This document shows, in pieces, positions 17,464 through 25,224 of a stretch of DNA of 64,000 bases. The DNA is from Streptomyces chumphonensis. GTDB taxonomy: Bacteria; Actinomycetota; Actinomycetes; Streptomycetales; Streptomycetaceae. The notes below the pieces were generated by a model. It was given only the letters and a program-made list of their open reading frames with translations, was not told the DNA's origin and searched no databases. The DNA is taken from NCBI RefSeq assembly GCF_014779715.1, contig NZ_JACXYU010000012.1, forward strand, positions 62,001 to 126,000, in the 5' to 3' direction. The stretch's first letter is position 1. Each line of letters starts with the position of its first letter. The position numbers and the translations under genes were made by a program.

Positions 17464-18222
17464 TCAGGCGGCGGCACCCACCGGTTCGCCCCCGCGTGTT
17501 CCCGGTCGTTCCCGGCGGAGCCGGGTGAGGACGACGGCGGCGACCCCCGTGACCGCGAGGAAGGCGGAGGCGGCCAGGAACTCCGGCGAGGTGGGGTCCG
17601 CGGCGCGGCTGCCCGCCAACGCGTAGGCGACGGTGCTGGGGAGGGCGCCCACGGCGGTGCCGCCGAGGATCGCCGTCCAGCCCATCCGGGAGACGGACGC
17701 GGCGTAGTTCGAGGCGGCGAACGGTACTCCGGGCAGAAGCCGCAGGACCAGCACCGCGCGGAAGCCGTACCGGCTCAGCAGCCGGTCGCCGGCCGCCAGC
17801 CGTCGGCCTCGCAGCAGCGGGCGCAGGGCGTCCTGGCCGAGGAGCCGGCCCAGCCCGAACGCCAGCCCCGCGCCGAGGACCGTCCCCGCGAGCGCGGCGG
17901 CCGTGCCCGTCACCGCGCCGAAGAGCGCCCCGGCGGCCAGCGTCAGCACGGGCCGGGGTACGAAGACCGCCGAGCCGACGCCGTGGAGCGCCACGAAGGC
18001 GGGCACGGCCAGCGCCGTCGGCACGTGGGCGGCCCACCCCGGCTCGGCGAGCAGCCGCGGGTCGACCCAGGTGGCGGCGTAGAGGCCGGCGGCCAGGAGG
18101 ACGCAGAGCAGGCCCAGCCGCAGGAGGCCGCCCCGGCCCGGCCGGGCGCCGTCGTGGGCGACCGGCTCCGTGCGCTCGGCGAGCGGCGGAGCGGACGGGA
18201 CGGGGGAAGTGGGCGCGGGCAC
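17464..18222 (-). CDS. TVP38/TMEM64 (VTT-domain) membrane protein
   Basis: 252 aa using GTG 18222; the start is uncertain because no strong ribosome-binding site is visible and the frame is open further upstream. After a Pro-rich cytoplasmic N-terminus, five to six hydrophobic segments include the VTT/SNARE-associated signature (FVPRPVLTLAAGALFG, later RLLPGVPFAASNYAAS). Related DedA-superfamily proteins act in lipid scrambling or undecaprenyl-phosphate recycling, which fits its place next to uppP and lnt (inference). Confidence 0.75.
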   Translation of the reverse strand: MPAPTSPVPSAPPLAERTEPVAHDGARPGRGGLLRLGLLCVLLAAGLYAATWVDPRLLAEPGWAAHVPTALAVPAFVALHGVGSAVFVPRPVLTLAAGALFGAVTGTAAALAGTVLGAGLAFGLGRLLGQDALRPLLRGRRLAAGDRLLSRYGFRAVLVLRLLPGVPFAASNYAASVSRMGWTAILGGTAVGALPSTVAYALAGSRAADPTSPEFLAASAFLAVTGVAAVVLTRLRRERPGTRGGEPVGAAA

Positions 18223-18356
18223 CGGTGGAGGGTAACCGACGAAGGTGAAGCACCGGCGGCGCAGCGGTGACGCGGGCGCCAACGGAAGCCCCCTGAGGCG
18301 GCCCGGCCCGTCTCCCCGCCTCCGGCCGGCGCGGCGGCCCGCCGCACAATGGAGCC

Positions 18357-19199
18357 GTGAACGAGCCCCTCCCCGTCGTCCGAACGGTCGATCACGGCAC
18401 CGCACGCCTCCTACCCGACGTCGACCGTTCGCGGGCCTGGCTGCTCACCGTCGACGACGCCCCCCAGTCCTACGTCGACCTCGACGACACCGCCCACCTG
18501 GAGTTCGCGTACACGCGGCGCATCGCCCACGTCATCGACGCGGCCGGGCCGGGCGGGCCGCTGGACCTGCTCCACCTCGGAGGCGGTGGGCTCACCCTGC
18601 CCCGCTACACGGCGGCCGTCCGGCCCGGCTCGCGGCAGACGGTCGTGGACGCGGACGAGGCCCTGCTCGCCCTCGTGCTGGAGCACCTCCCGCTGCCGCC
18701 CGGAAGCGGGACGCGGACGCGCGCGGCCGACGCCCGGCGGGCCCTGGAGGCCGCCCCGGCCGGTTCCTACGACCTGATCGTCGCCGACGTCTTCGGCGGC
18801 TCGCGGATCCCCGCCCACCTGACGACCCGGGAGTGCGCCGAGGCGGCGGCGCGGGCCCTGCGTCCGCACGGTCTGCACGTGGCCAACATCGCCGACGGCG
18901 CGCCCTTCGCCTTCCTGCGCGCCCAGGCGGCGACGCTCGCCGCCGTCTTCGGCCACGTGTGCCTGATGGCGGAGCCCGCGGTGCTCCGAGGGCGCCGGTT
19001 CGGGAACGTCGTCCTGGTGGCCTCGGCCGCCGCGCTGCCGCTGGAGGCGTTGAGCCGCGCGTGCGCGGGCGACCCGTTCCCGGCCCGCGTCGAGCACGGT
19101 GCGGCGCTGCGGCGGCTGGTGGGGGACGCCCGGCCGGTTCAGGACGCGGACGCCCTCCCGTCACCGCCACCGCCACCGGGCTCCTTCAGCATCGGCTGA
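18357..19199 (+). CDS. Spermidine-synthase-like class I methyltransferase-fold protein
   Basis: 280 aa from GTG 18357, with GGAG just upstream. The Rossmann core follows the polyamine synthase pattern: LLHLGGGGLTLPRY for motif I, TVVDADEALLALV for the acidic ribose-binding strand and YDLIVADVFGGSRIPAHL for the active-site loop. The aminopropyltransferase DSSDP catalytic loop is replaced by DVFGG, so genuine spermidine synthesis is doubtful; this variant is common among uncharacterised actinomycete proteins. The last 61 bp overlap the convergent MFS gene. Confidence 0.7.
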   Translation: MNEPLPVVRTVDHGTARLLPDVDRSRAWLLTVDDAPQSYVDLDDTAHLEFAYTRRIAHVIDAAGPGGPLDLLHLGGGGLTLPRYTAAVRPGSRQTVVDADEALLALVLEHLPLPPGSGTRTRAADARRALEAAPAGSYDLIVADVFGGSRIPAHLTTRECAEAAARALRPHGLHVANIADGAPFAFLRAQAATLAAVFGHVCLMAEPAVLRGRRFGNVVLVASAAALPLEALSRACAGDPFPARVEHGAALRRLVGDARPVQDADALPSPPPPPGSFSIG

Positions 19200-20479
19200 G
19201 CCGGAGCCGCCGCGGCCACCGTGTGGGCGGGCGCCGGTGTGCGCAGTCGCAGGTCCCGCACCTCGGGGACGCACAGGACGGCCGCCGTCAGCAGCACGAC
19301 CACCGCCGACACACCCCACAGCGCCGTGTCCATGCCGACAGCCCCGGCGACGGGCCCAGCCAGCGAGGCCGCCACCGGAACCAGGGCGAGTGAGCCGAGC
19401 CAGTCGTAGGCCGCCACCCGGGAGAACTTCTCCTCGGGCACCTCCTGGTGCAGCGCCAGCATCCACGTGACGGAGAAGACCTCAACGGTCAGACCGCTGA
19501 CGAACATCACCGCGCTCAGCGTCGGCGCGGTCACCGGCACGGCGAGCGCGGCGGAGGGCAGCGCCAGCGGAAAGACGCACAGCGCTCCGACGAGCAGCAG
19601 CCTGTGCGGCTTCCAGCGGGTCATCAGCACCGCGCCGAGCACCGTGCCCGCGCCGAAGGCGGCGAGTGCCGCGCCCCACGGCCCGGCACCGCCGAGGTGT
19701 GCCTCGGCGATGAGCGGGCCGTACACGGCTTCCGCCGCGGCGATCATCGCGTTGACGACGGCGAACTGAAGGACGATCGCCCACAGCCAGCGCCGCCCGG
19801 TCACCTCGCGCCAGCCTTCGCGCAGGTCGTGCAGCAGGCCGCCGGAGGGCGCACGCCGGGCCATGCCGCTGACGTCCAGGAACGCGCGCAGGGCACCGGC
19901 GACGGCGAAGGCGGCGGCGTCGACGGCGAGGACCCAGCCCGGCCCGACGGCGGCCACCAGGGCTCCGCCCAGCGCCGCGCCCCCGATGGCGGCGCCGTTC
20001 ATGCCGATCCGGAAGACGGCGAAGGCCCGGCCGGCCTGCTCGCCCGTCACCGAAGCGAGCACCATGCCCTCGGCCGCCGGGGCGAAGAACGCCTGCCCGG
20101 TGCCGCCGAGCGCGGCGAGCACGGCCATGTGCCAGATCCGCGCCTCTCCGCTGAGGACGAGGACCGCGAAGAGGGCCTGGGAGAGGCAGTTGAGGGTGTT
20201 CGCGGCGACCATGACCCGGTGGCGGGGGAGCCGGTCGGCCACCGCCCCGCCGACGAGCACGAAGACGACCAGCGGCACCGTGCGGGCGGCCGCCACGAGT
20301 CCCACGTCGGTACCGGACCCGCCCGCCTGGAGCACGGCGAACGCGGCGGCGATCAGCGCTCCCGAGCCGCCGAGACCGGTGATCACGGCGGCGGCCGTGA
20401 GCAGCGTGTAGTTGCGGCCGGCCCAGGCGGGCCGCCGCCGGTGCCCCGGCCTCCGGGGCCGGGGCACCGGCGCCGTCAC
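19139..20479 (-). CDS. MFS transporter, drug-exporter type
   Basis: 446 aa from GTG 20479, which overlaps the stop of the upstream Pro/Gln-rich gene as GTGA. Twelve hydrophobic segments are visible. The loop VGGAVADRLPRHRVMVAAN corresponds to the conserved intracellular motif A between helices 2 and 3 of major facilitators. The family layout (MFS_3/enterobactin-exporter-like) suggests efflux of a small molecule. Its C-terminal 20 codons are antisense to the end of the spermidine-synthase-like gene. Confidence 0.85.
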   Translation of the reverse strand: MTAPVPRPRRPGHRRRPAWAGRNYTLLTAAAVITGLGGSGALIAAAFAVLQAGGSGTDVGLVAAARTVPLVVFVLVGGAVADRLPRHRVMVAANTLNCLSQALFAVLVLSGEARIWHMAVLAALGGTGQAFFAPAAEGMVLASVTGEQAGRAFAVFRIGMNGAAIGGAALGGALVAAVGPGWVLAVDAAAFAVAGALRAFLDVSGMARRAPSGGLLHDLREGWREVTGRRWLWAIVLQFAVVNAMIAAAEAVYGPLIAEAHLGGAGPWGAALAAFGAGTVLGAVLMTRWKPHRLLLVGALCVFPLALPSAALAVPVTAPTLSAVMFVSGLTVEVFSVTWMLALHQEVPEEKFSRVAAYDWLGSLALVPVAASLAGPVAGAVGMDTALWGVSAVVVLLTAAVLCVPEVRDLRLRTPAPAHTVAAAAPAQPMLKEPGGGGGDGRASAS

Positions 20480-21534
20480 TCCTGTTCGCCGTAGGGGCGC
20501 AGGCTCGCGGTCATCTTGTCGATGGTCTTCTGCGGCACTTCGTCTTCCACGCCGGTGTCCGTGATCAGGATCCACAGGCGCAGCTCACGGGAGGCGTCGA
20601 GCCACGAGACGGCGACGGCCTTCCCGTCGGCCTCGCACTTGTTGCCCTTCTTCACGCCGCTCACGGTGGCGGTGGCGATGTGGCCCTCGATGCCGTGCTC
20701 GCTCTTGAACGGCTTGGACTCGGTCCAGTCCAGCTTGTCCCGGTCCTCGCCGTGCCGGTAGTAGACGAAGTTCTGGGCGGCCGAGAGCGCGGCCTCGCTG
20801 GTGTTCTTCGCCCCCTGCGCGCCCTTGGTGCCCACGGCCGAGCGGGAGTAGGTGCCCCCGTCGGAGTCCTTGCACCACCCGTCCTTGTAGTAGGCGGGGG
20901 CGCTCATGGCCACCTCGGGGACGGCGAAGAGGGCGCCGTCCTCCTGCTCCTTCTCGCCCCAGCCGATGATGGTGGTCTTGCTGCCCAGCTCCCAGTCCTC
21001 CGGGACGTCGAAGGCGCTGTGGTGCTTGGGGTTGATGACGACCTGCCAGCCGGACACCACCGGCTCGGGGTCCGGCTCGTCCTCACCGCTGCCGCGCGGA
21101 CTGTCCGGGTCGCGCTGTGCGCCCTCCTCCTCGTCCTCGGACTCCTCCGGCTCCTCTGAGGCCTCATGGGAGGGGGTCGCGGACGCGGAGGGCGTGTCGT
21201 CGCCGCCCTTCGCCGAGGCGTTCGGCTCCTCGTCCCCGCCCAGCAGCACGACGCCCGCGACGACGGCGCCCGCGACGACGGCGAGGGACACCGCGATCGC
21301 GATCACGGTGTTCGCGCGCTTCTTCTTCCCTGGGGTCTCCCCGGGCGGCGGGCCGCCGGGGACCCCGGGCGGGCTCCACTGTCCCTGACTCTGCCCCGCG
21401 GGCTGCTGGTAGGGATTCGGCTGCTGATAGCCGGGTTGCCGGTACGGGTTGGGTTGCTGGTAACCCGGCTGCTGGTACGGATTGGGTTCCTGCGGGTTCT
21501 GGCCGCCCCCGGGCTGCTGCTGTCCTGGCCACAT
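20476..21534 (-). CDS. Membrane protein with Pro/Gln/Tyr-rich repeats
   Basis: 352 aa from ATG 21534. Residues 1-70 are disordered and contain about three near-identical PGYQQPNPY repeats. A single membrane helix (about 78-98, TVIAIAVSLAVVAGAVVAGVV) is followed by an acidic Ser/Glu linker and an extracellular domain of about 200 residues with WGEKEQEDGALFAV and two cysteines (DGWCKDSD, GNKCEAD). The layout is common in Streptomyces surface proteins of unknown function. It is translationally coupled to the MFS transporter, which may hint at a transport-accessory role (inference). Confidence 0.8.
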   Translation of the reverse strand: MWPGQQQPGGGQNPQEPNPYQQPGYQQPNPYRQPGYQQPNPYQQPAGQSQGQWSPPGVPGGPPPGETPGKKKRANTVIAIAVSLAVVAGAVVAGVVLLGGDEEPNASAKGGDDTPSASATPSHEASEEPEESEDEEEGAQRDPDSPRGSGEDEPDPEPVVSGWQVVINPKHHSAFDVPEDWELGSKTTIIGWGEKEQEDGALFAVPEVAMSAPAYYKDGWCKDSDGGTYSRSAVGTKGAQGAKNTSEAALSAAQNFVYYRHGEDRDKLDWTESKPFKSEHGIEGHIATATVSGVKKGNKCEADGKAVAVSWLDASRELRLWILITDTGVEDEVPQKTIDKMTASLRPYGEQE

Positions 21535-21664
21535 GACGTGAACTCTACGAGTGGGCGCGGCCGCTCCCCGGGCCAGCCCCCGTTTTGATGCGTGCCCAGG
21601 ACATTCGGAGCCGTTTCGCGACGACCGATACCCGGTGAAGCTACCCGCTGGTAATGTCTGGCCC

Positions 21665-22117
21665 ATGTCTGAGAACCTGCCGTCGATCGGCGAGCTGATG
21701 GCGGCCTCCGTGCCGATGGTCCGCACCCTCAACCTCGAGTTCACCGAGGCCACGGCCGAGCGCGTGGTCGTCGGGCTGCCCGACCAGAGCGAGTACCACA
21801 ACCACGTCGGCGGTCCGCACGCCGGCGCGATGTTCACGCTCGCCGAGTCCGCGAGTGGCGCCATCGTCATGGCCGCCTTCATGGACCAGCTCTCCCGCGC
21901 CGTGCCGCTGCCCGTCCGCTGCGAGACCACCTACAAGAAGCTGGCCAAGGGGCCGCTCACCGCGACCGCGGTCCTCGGCCGTCCGGTCGCCGACGTCGTC
22001 GCCGAACTGGACGCCGGACAGCGCCCGGAGTTCCCCGTGCACGTCGACATCACCCGGCAGGACGGCGCCGTCACCGGCGACATGACGATCGTGTGGACCC
22101 TGCGCCCCAACGACTGA
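21665..22117 (+). CDS. Hotdog-fold thioesterase-like protein (DUF4442/PaaI type)
   Basis: 150 aa from ATG 21665. Single hotdog domain with EYHNHVGGPHAGAMFTLAESASG, the region that carries the active-site helix in PaaI/YbgC-type acyl-CoA thioesterases. The typical DUF4442 length and central Asn/His are present. Probable role: hydrolysis of a CoA or ACP thioester; substrate unknown. It diverges from the Pro/Gln-rich membrane protein (131-bp gap) and precedes a gamma-carbonic anhydrase gene by about 78 bp. Confidence 0.8.
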   Translation: MSENLPSIGELMAASVPMVRTLNLEFTEATAERVVVGLPDQSEYHNHVGGPHAGAMFTLAESASGAIVMAAFMDQLSRAVPLPVRCETTYKKLAKGPLTATAVLGRPVADVVAELDAGQRPEFPVHVDITRQDGAVTGDMTIVWTLRPND

Positions 22118-22195
22118 GGCGCCCGGCCCGGCCCCCCGTGCGTCACATACGGTGCACGCAGGCGCGGCACGGAAGCGACGAGCGAGGAGTGGGCG

Positions 22196-22735
22196 ATGGC
22201 AGGAGCGTTGATCGCGGGCGTGGGCGGCGAGTCGCCGAAGGTGGACCCCGGGGCGTACACCGCGCCGACGTCGGTCGTCGTCGGTGACGTCACGGTGAGC
22301 GCCGGGGCGAGTGTCTGGTACGGCGCAGTGCTGCGGGGTGACATGGGGTCGATCACCCTCGGCCCGGACAGCAACGTGCAGGACAACTGCACCGTGCACG
22401 TCGACCCGGGCTTCGACGTCACCGTCGGCGCGCGCGTGTCCGTCGGCCACAACGCGGTCCTGCACGGCTGTGCGGTCGAGGACGACGTCCTCGTCGGCAT
22501 GGGCACGACCGTGCTCAACGGCGCCGTGATCGGGGCCGGTTCGCTCGTCGCCGCGCAGGCCCTGGTGCCGCAGGGCATGCGGGTGCCGCCCCGCTCCCTG
22601 GTGGCCGGCGTCCCGGCCAGGGTGCGACGCGAGCTGACGGACGAGGAGTGGGAGCACATCCGGCTCAACGCGGCCGCCTACCGTGATCTGGCCGAGCGGC
22701 ACCGCGCCGCGGTCGGCATGGGAGAAGTGGGCTGA
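22196..22735 (+). CDS. Gamma-class carbonic anhydrase family protein
   Basis: 179 aa left-handed beta-helix of hexapeptide repeats. The three zinc-binding histidines expected in gamma-carbonic anhydrases are at His68 (CTVHVD), His85 and His90 (VGHNAVLH), with the conserved 5-residue spacing, and Arg47/Asp49 (LRGDMG) are the usual subunit-interface pair. It would form a trimer. Catalytic activity in this subfamily (YrdA/PaaY-like) varies. The gene ends 1 bp before the start of a second beta-helix protein, so they are co-translated. Confidence 0.85.
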   Translation: MAGALIAGVGGESPKVDPGAYTAPTSVVVGDVTVSAGASVWYGAVLRGDMGSITLGPDSNVQDNCTVHVDPGFDVTVGARVSVGHNAVLHGCAVEDDVLVGMGTTVLNGAVIGAGSLVAAQALVPQGMRVPPRSLVAGVPARVRRELTDEEWEHIRLNAAAYRDLAERHRAAVGMGEVG

Positions 22736-22736
22736 C

Positions 22737-23507
22737 GTGCCGCGAGCCGTTCCCGCGCCCCTGCGCCGGGCGCTGACCCGTACGGCCTCCCGCGCGGTGC
22801 ACCGGGCCTGGAACCGGCTCCAGGAAGCGGGCGCCGTCACGCGTGAGCGGCCGGGCCCGCACGCCTTCCGGGGCATCGGCACGGGAACGCGGCTCGCGTT
22901 CCCGCAGGGCACCGTCTTCGGCGCGCCGTGGATCGAGCTGGGCGCGCACTGTGTCGTGGGCGCCGAGGTGACGCTCACCGCCGGGATGATGCCCGGACTC
23001 GACCTCGGCCCCGATCCGGTGCTGACCCTCGGCGACGGTGTCGTCCTGGGCCGGGGGAGTCACGTCATCGCCCACAGCCGGGTGACGATCGGTGACGACG
23101 TCTTCTTCGGCCCCTACTGCTACGTGACCTCCACCAACCACTCCTACGACGACCCGCACGAGCCCGTGGGGAAGCAGTGGCCGCGTGCGGCCCCGGTGGA
23201 GATCGGCTCCGGCAGCTGGCTGGGCCACGGCGCCGTCGTGCTCCCCGGCGCCAGGCTGGGCCGCAACGTGGTCGTGGCCGCCGCCTCGGTGGTGCGCGGC
23301 GACGTCCCCGACCACGCGGTCGTCGCCGGGGCGCCGGCCCGGGTGGTCCGGCGCTGGGACGCCGACGGGGGGTGGCAGCCGCCGCTGCGGACCCCGCCGC
23401 CCGTGCCCGTGCCCGAGGGGGTCACCGCCGAGCAGTTGCTGGCCCTGGCCGAGGGCGACGCCCTGGTGCCCGAGCCGGGCACACTGGAGGAGCGCCCGGA
23501 GCGCTGA
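22737..23507 (+). CDS. Hexapeptide-repeat acyltransferase
   Basis: 256 aa from GTG 22737, one base after the previous stop. A helical N-terminus (about 1-45) precedes a left-handed beta-helix with NHSYDDPHEPVGKQ, the maltose/galactoside O-acetyltransferase-like catalytic region (His in TSTNHSY), and GSWLGHGAVVLPGARLG. A Pro-rich tail follows. These proteins usually acetylate sugars or related acceptors using acetyl-CoA. The coupling to a gamma-carbonic anhydrase fold protein is unusual. Acceptor unknown. Confidence 0.8.
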   Translation: MPRAVPAPLRRALTRTASRAVHRAWNRLQEAGAVTRERPGPHAFRGIGTGTRLAFPQGTVFGAPWIELGAHCVVGAEVTLTAGMMPGLDLGPDPVLTLGDGVVLGRGSHVIAHSRVTIGDDVFFGPYCYVTSTNHSYDDPHEPVGKQWPRAAPVEIGSGSWLGHGAVVLPGARLGRNVVVAAASVVRGDVPDHAVVAGAPARVVRRWDADGGWQPPLRTPPPVPVPEGVTAEQLLALAEGDALVPEPGTLEERPER

Positions 23508-23533
23508 CCTGCTTGAGGAGGTGCGCGAGCCCG

Positions 23534-23623
23534 ATGGACGCGCGGACGATGCGGATCGTGCTGACCGTGATCCTCGCCCTGCACGCGGTGGGGCTCCTGC
23601 TCCTGGCCCTGCGGCACCTGTGA
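23534..23623 (+). CDS. Possible 29-residue membrane peptide
   Basis: ATG 23534 starts a 29-codon frame encoding a basic start (MDARTMRIV), one hydrophobic helix and a short RHL end. A strong GAGGAGG lies at 23515-23521; spacing to ATG 23534 is about 12 nt, slightly long. It is just downstream of the acyltransferase (stop 23507) on the same strand. Single-helix peptides like this are common in Streptomyces. No homology claim is made. Confidence 0.45.
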   Translation: MDARTMRIVLTVILALHAVGLLLLALRHL

Positions 23624-23652
23624 CGTCGGCCCGCGCCGCCGGCCGTCGCCCG

Positions 23653-24519
23653 TCAGCCGGTGGCCAGCAGGAGCGTGCCCATGACGGCCAGGCCCACGCC
23701 GGCCGTCTGCACCGGACGGAGCCGCTCGCTCAGCCAGCCGCGGGCGGCCAGCGCGGTGATGACCGGGTACAGCGAGGCGAGGACGGCCGCGATGGTGACG
23801 GGCCCGCTCTGCGCGGCGACCATGTACGTCCCGTTGGCCGCCACGTCGGCGAGGCCCACCAGCGCCAGTGCCGGCAGCGAGGCCCACAGCCCGGTCCGGC
23901 CGTCCGGCGGCAGTGCGGGGCGTCCCCGGCGGGTCTGCCGCAGCAGGGCCGCGCCGCCGACCGCGACGTTGCACAGCCGCTGGACGAACAGGGCGAGGAA
24001 AAGCCCGGTCATGGTCACGGAGGCGTGCTCGATGAGGGCCATCACCGCGCCGATGCCGAGCGCGGCGAAGACGGTGAGCAGCAGCGTCCGGCGTGCCACC
24101 GGCGTCCCGCCGGTCCCCGGTCCGCAGGCCAGGACGACGCCGGTCACCGCCACGAGGATGCCCAGGGTCTGGGCGCCGCCGGGCCGTTCGCCCAGCGCGA
24201 GGCCGACGCCCACGGGCACGGACACCGCGCCGAGGGCCGCGAGGGGGGAGACGACGCCCATGGGGCCGAGTGCCAGCGCCCGGTAGAACGCGAGGAGGCC
24301 GATCGGGCCGACGACACCGGCCGCGACGGCGAACCACAGCTGGGAGCCGATCTCCTGCCAGCCGCTCGTGGCCAGGACGATCGCCCCGAGCGCCACCGCC
24401 GCGAGGGACTGGGAGACCACGACGACGGTCAGCGCGGGCACGCGCCGCGTCAGGAGGCCGCCGCCGAAGTCGGCCAGCCCCCACATCAGGCTGGTCACCA
24501 GGGCGAACGCCACGGTCAT
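23653..24519 (-). CDS. EamA/DMT family transporter
   Basis: 288 aa with ten hydrophobic segments in two EamA repeats (about 1-135 and 150-288), the drug/metabolite transporter layout. Candidates for substrates include amino acids or other small metabolites. ATG 24519. It is divergently transcribed from an XRE-cupin regulator with 108 bp between the starts, an arrangement that usually means the regulator controls the transporter (inference). Confidence 0.85.
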   Translation of the reverse strand: MTVAFALVTSLMWGLADFGGGLLTRRVPALTVVVVSQSLAAVALGAIVLATSGWQEIGSQLWFAVAAGVVGPIGLLAFYRALALGPMGVVSPLAALGAVSVPVGVGLALGERPGGAQTLGILVAVTGVVLACGPGTGGTPVARRTLLLTVFAALGIGAVMALIEHASVTMTGLFLALFVQRLCNVAVGGAALLRQTRRGRPALPPDGRTGLWASLPALALVGLADVAANGTYMVAAQSGPVTIAAVLASLYPVITALAARGWLSERLRPVQTAGVGLAVMGTLLLATG

Positions 24520-24563
24520 CGCGCACCTCGCAGTACAGTGTGATGGACATCGGAGTCCAGCAC

Positions 24564-24592
24564 ACGGTAGTGCAACGTATGCAACTGTTCAA
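24564..24592 (-). promoter_or_regulatory. Promoter of the EamA gene with flanking repeats
   Basis: On the minus strand TTGAAC (24592-24587) and TACCGT (24569-24564) are separated by exactly 17 nt. The region also holds a direct repeat of TGCAAC (24571-24576, 24580-24585) between the boxes and an inverted GTTCA/TGAAC pair (24587-24591, 24603-24607). These are candidate operators for the adjacent XRE regulator. Confidence 0.5.
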
Positions 24593-24627
24593 TTCAAAAT
24601 AATGAACTCTCGGGAGGGGTTCCGCAC

Positions 24628-25200
24628 GTGACCGATCTGGACCATCTCACCCGGTCGCTCGCCCGCAACCTCAAGCGCCTCCGGACCGAGCGGGGGTTCA
24701 CCCTCGACGCGCTCGCCGCCCGCGCCGGCATCAGCCGCGGCATGCTCATCCAGATCGAGCAGGCCCGCACCAACCCCAGCGTCGGTACCGTCGTGAAGGT
24801 CGGCGACGCCCTCGGCGTGAGCATCACCACCCTCCTCGACTACGACCAGGCGCCGCAGGTGCGTCTCGTCCCCGCCGAACAGGCCGTGCGGCTGTGGTCG
24901 ACGCCGGCGGGCAGCCACAGCACCCTGCTGGCCGGCGCCGAGGCGCCCGGCCCCCTGGAGCTGTGGAGCTGGGTGCTCATGCCCGGGGAGGGCAGCACCT
25001 CCGACCCGCATCCGGCCGGGACGACCGAACTGGTGCACGTCCGCACCGGCGTCCTCACCCTCACCGTCGACGGGACGGACCACCGGGTGCCGAGCGGCAC
25101 CTCAGCCTCGTTCGAGTCCCACGTGCCGCACGGCTTCCGCAACGCCGGTGAGACCCCCGTCGAGATGACCATGGCCGTCTCCGTCCCCGCCCCGCGCTGA
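24628..25200 (+). CDS. XRE-family regulator with C-terminal cupin
   Basis: 190 aa from GTG 24628 after GGGAGGGG. The N-terminal XRE helix-turn-helix (about 5-62, including LAARAGISRGMLIQIEQART) is joined to a C-terminal cupin (about 110-185, with HPAGTTELVHVRTGVLTL and HGFRNAGETP). This class senses a small ligand in the cupin and represses neighbouring catabolic or transport genes. The divergent EamA transporter is the probable target (inference). Confidence 0.88.
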   Translation: MTDLDHLTRSLARNLKRLRTERGFTLDALAARAGISRGMLIQIEQARTNPSVGTVVKVGDALGVSITTLLDYDQAPQVRLVPAEQAVRLWSTPAGSHSTLLAGAEAPGPLELWSWVLMPGEGSTSDPHPAGTTELVHVRTGVLTLTVDGTDHRVPSGTSASFESHVPHGFRNAGETPVEMTMAVSVPAPR

Positions 25201-25224
25201 CGCCGTCCGGGGCGCGGAGCGGGT

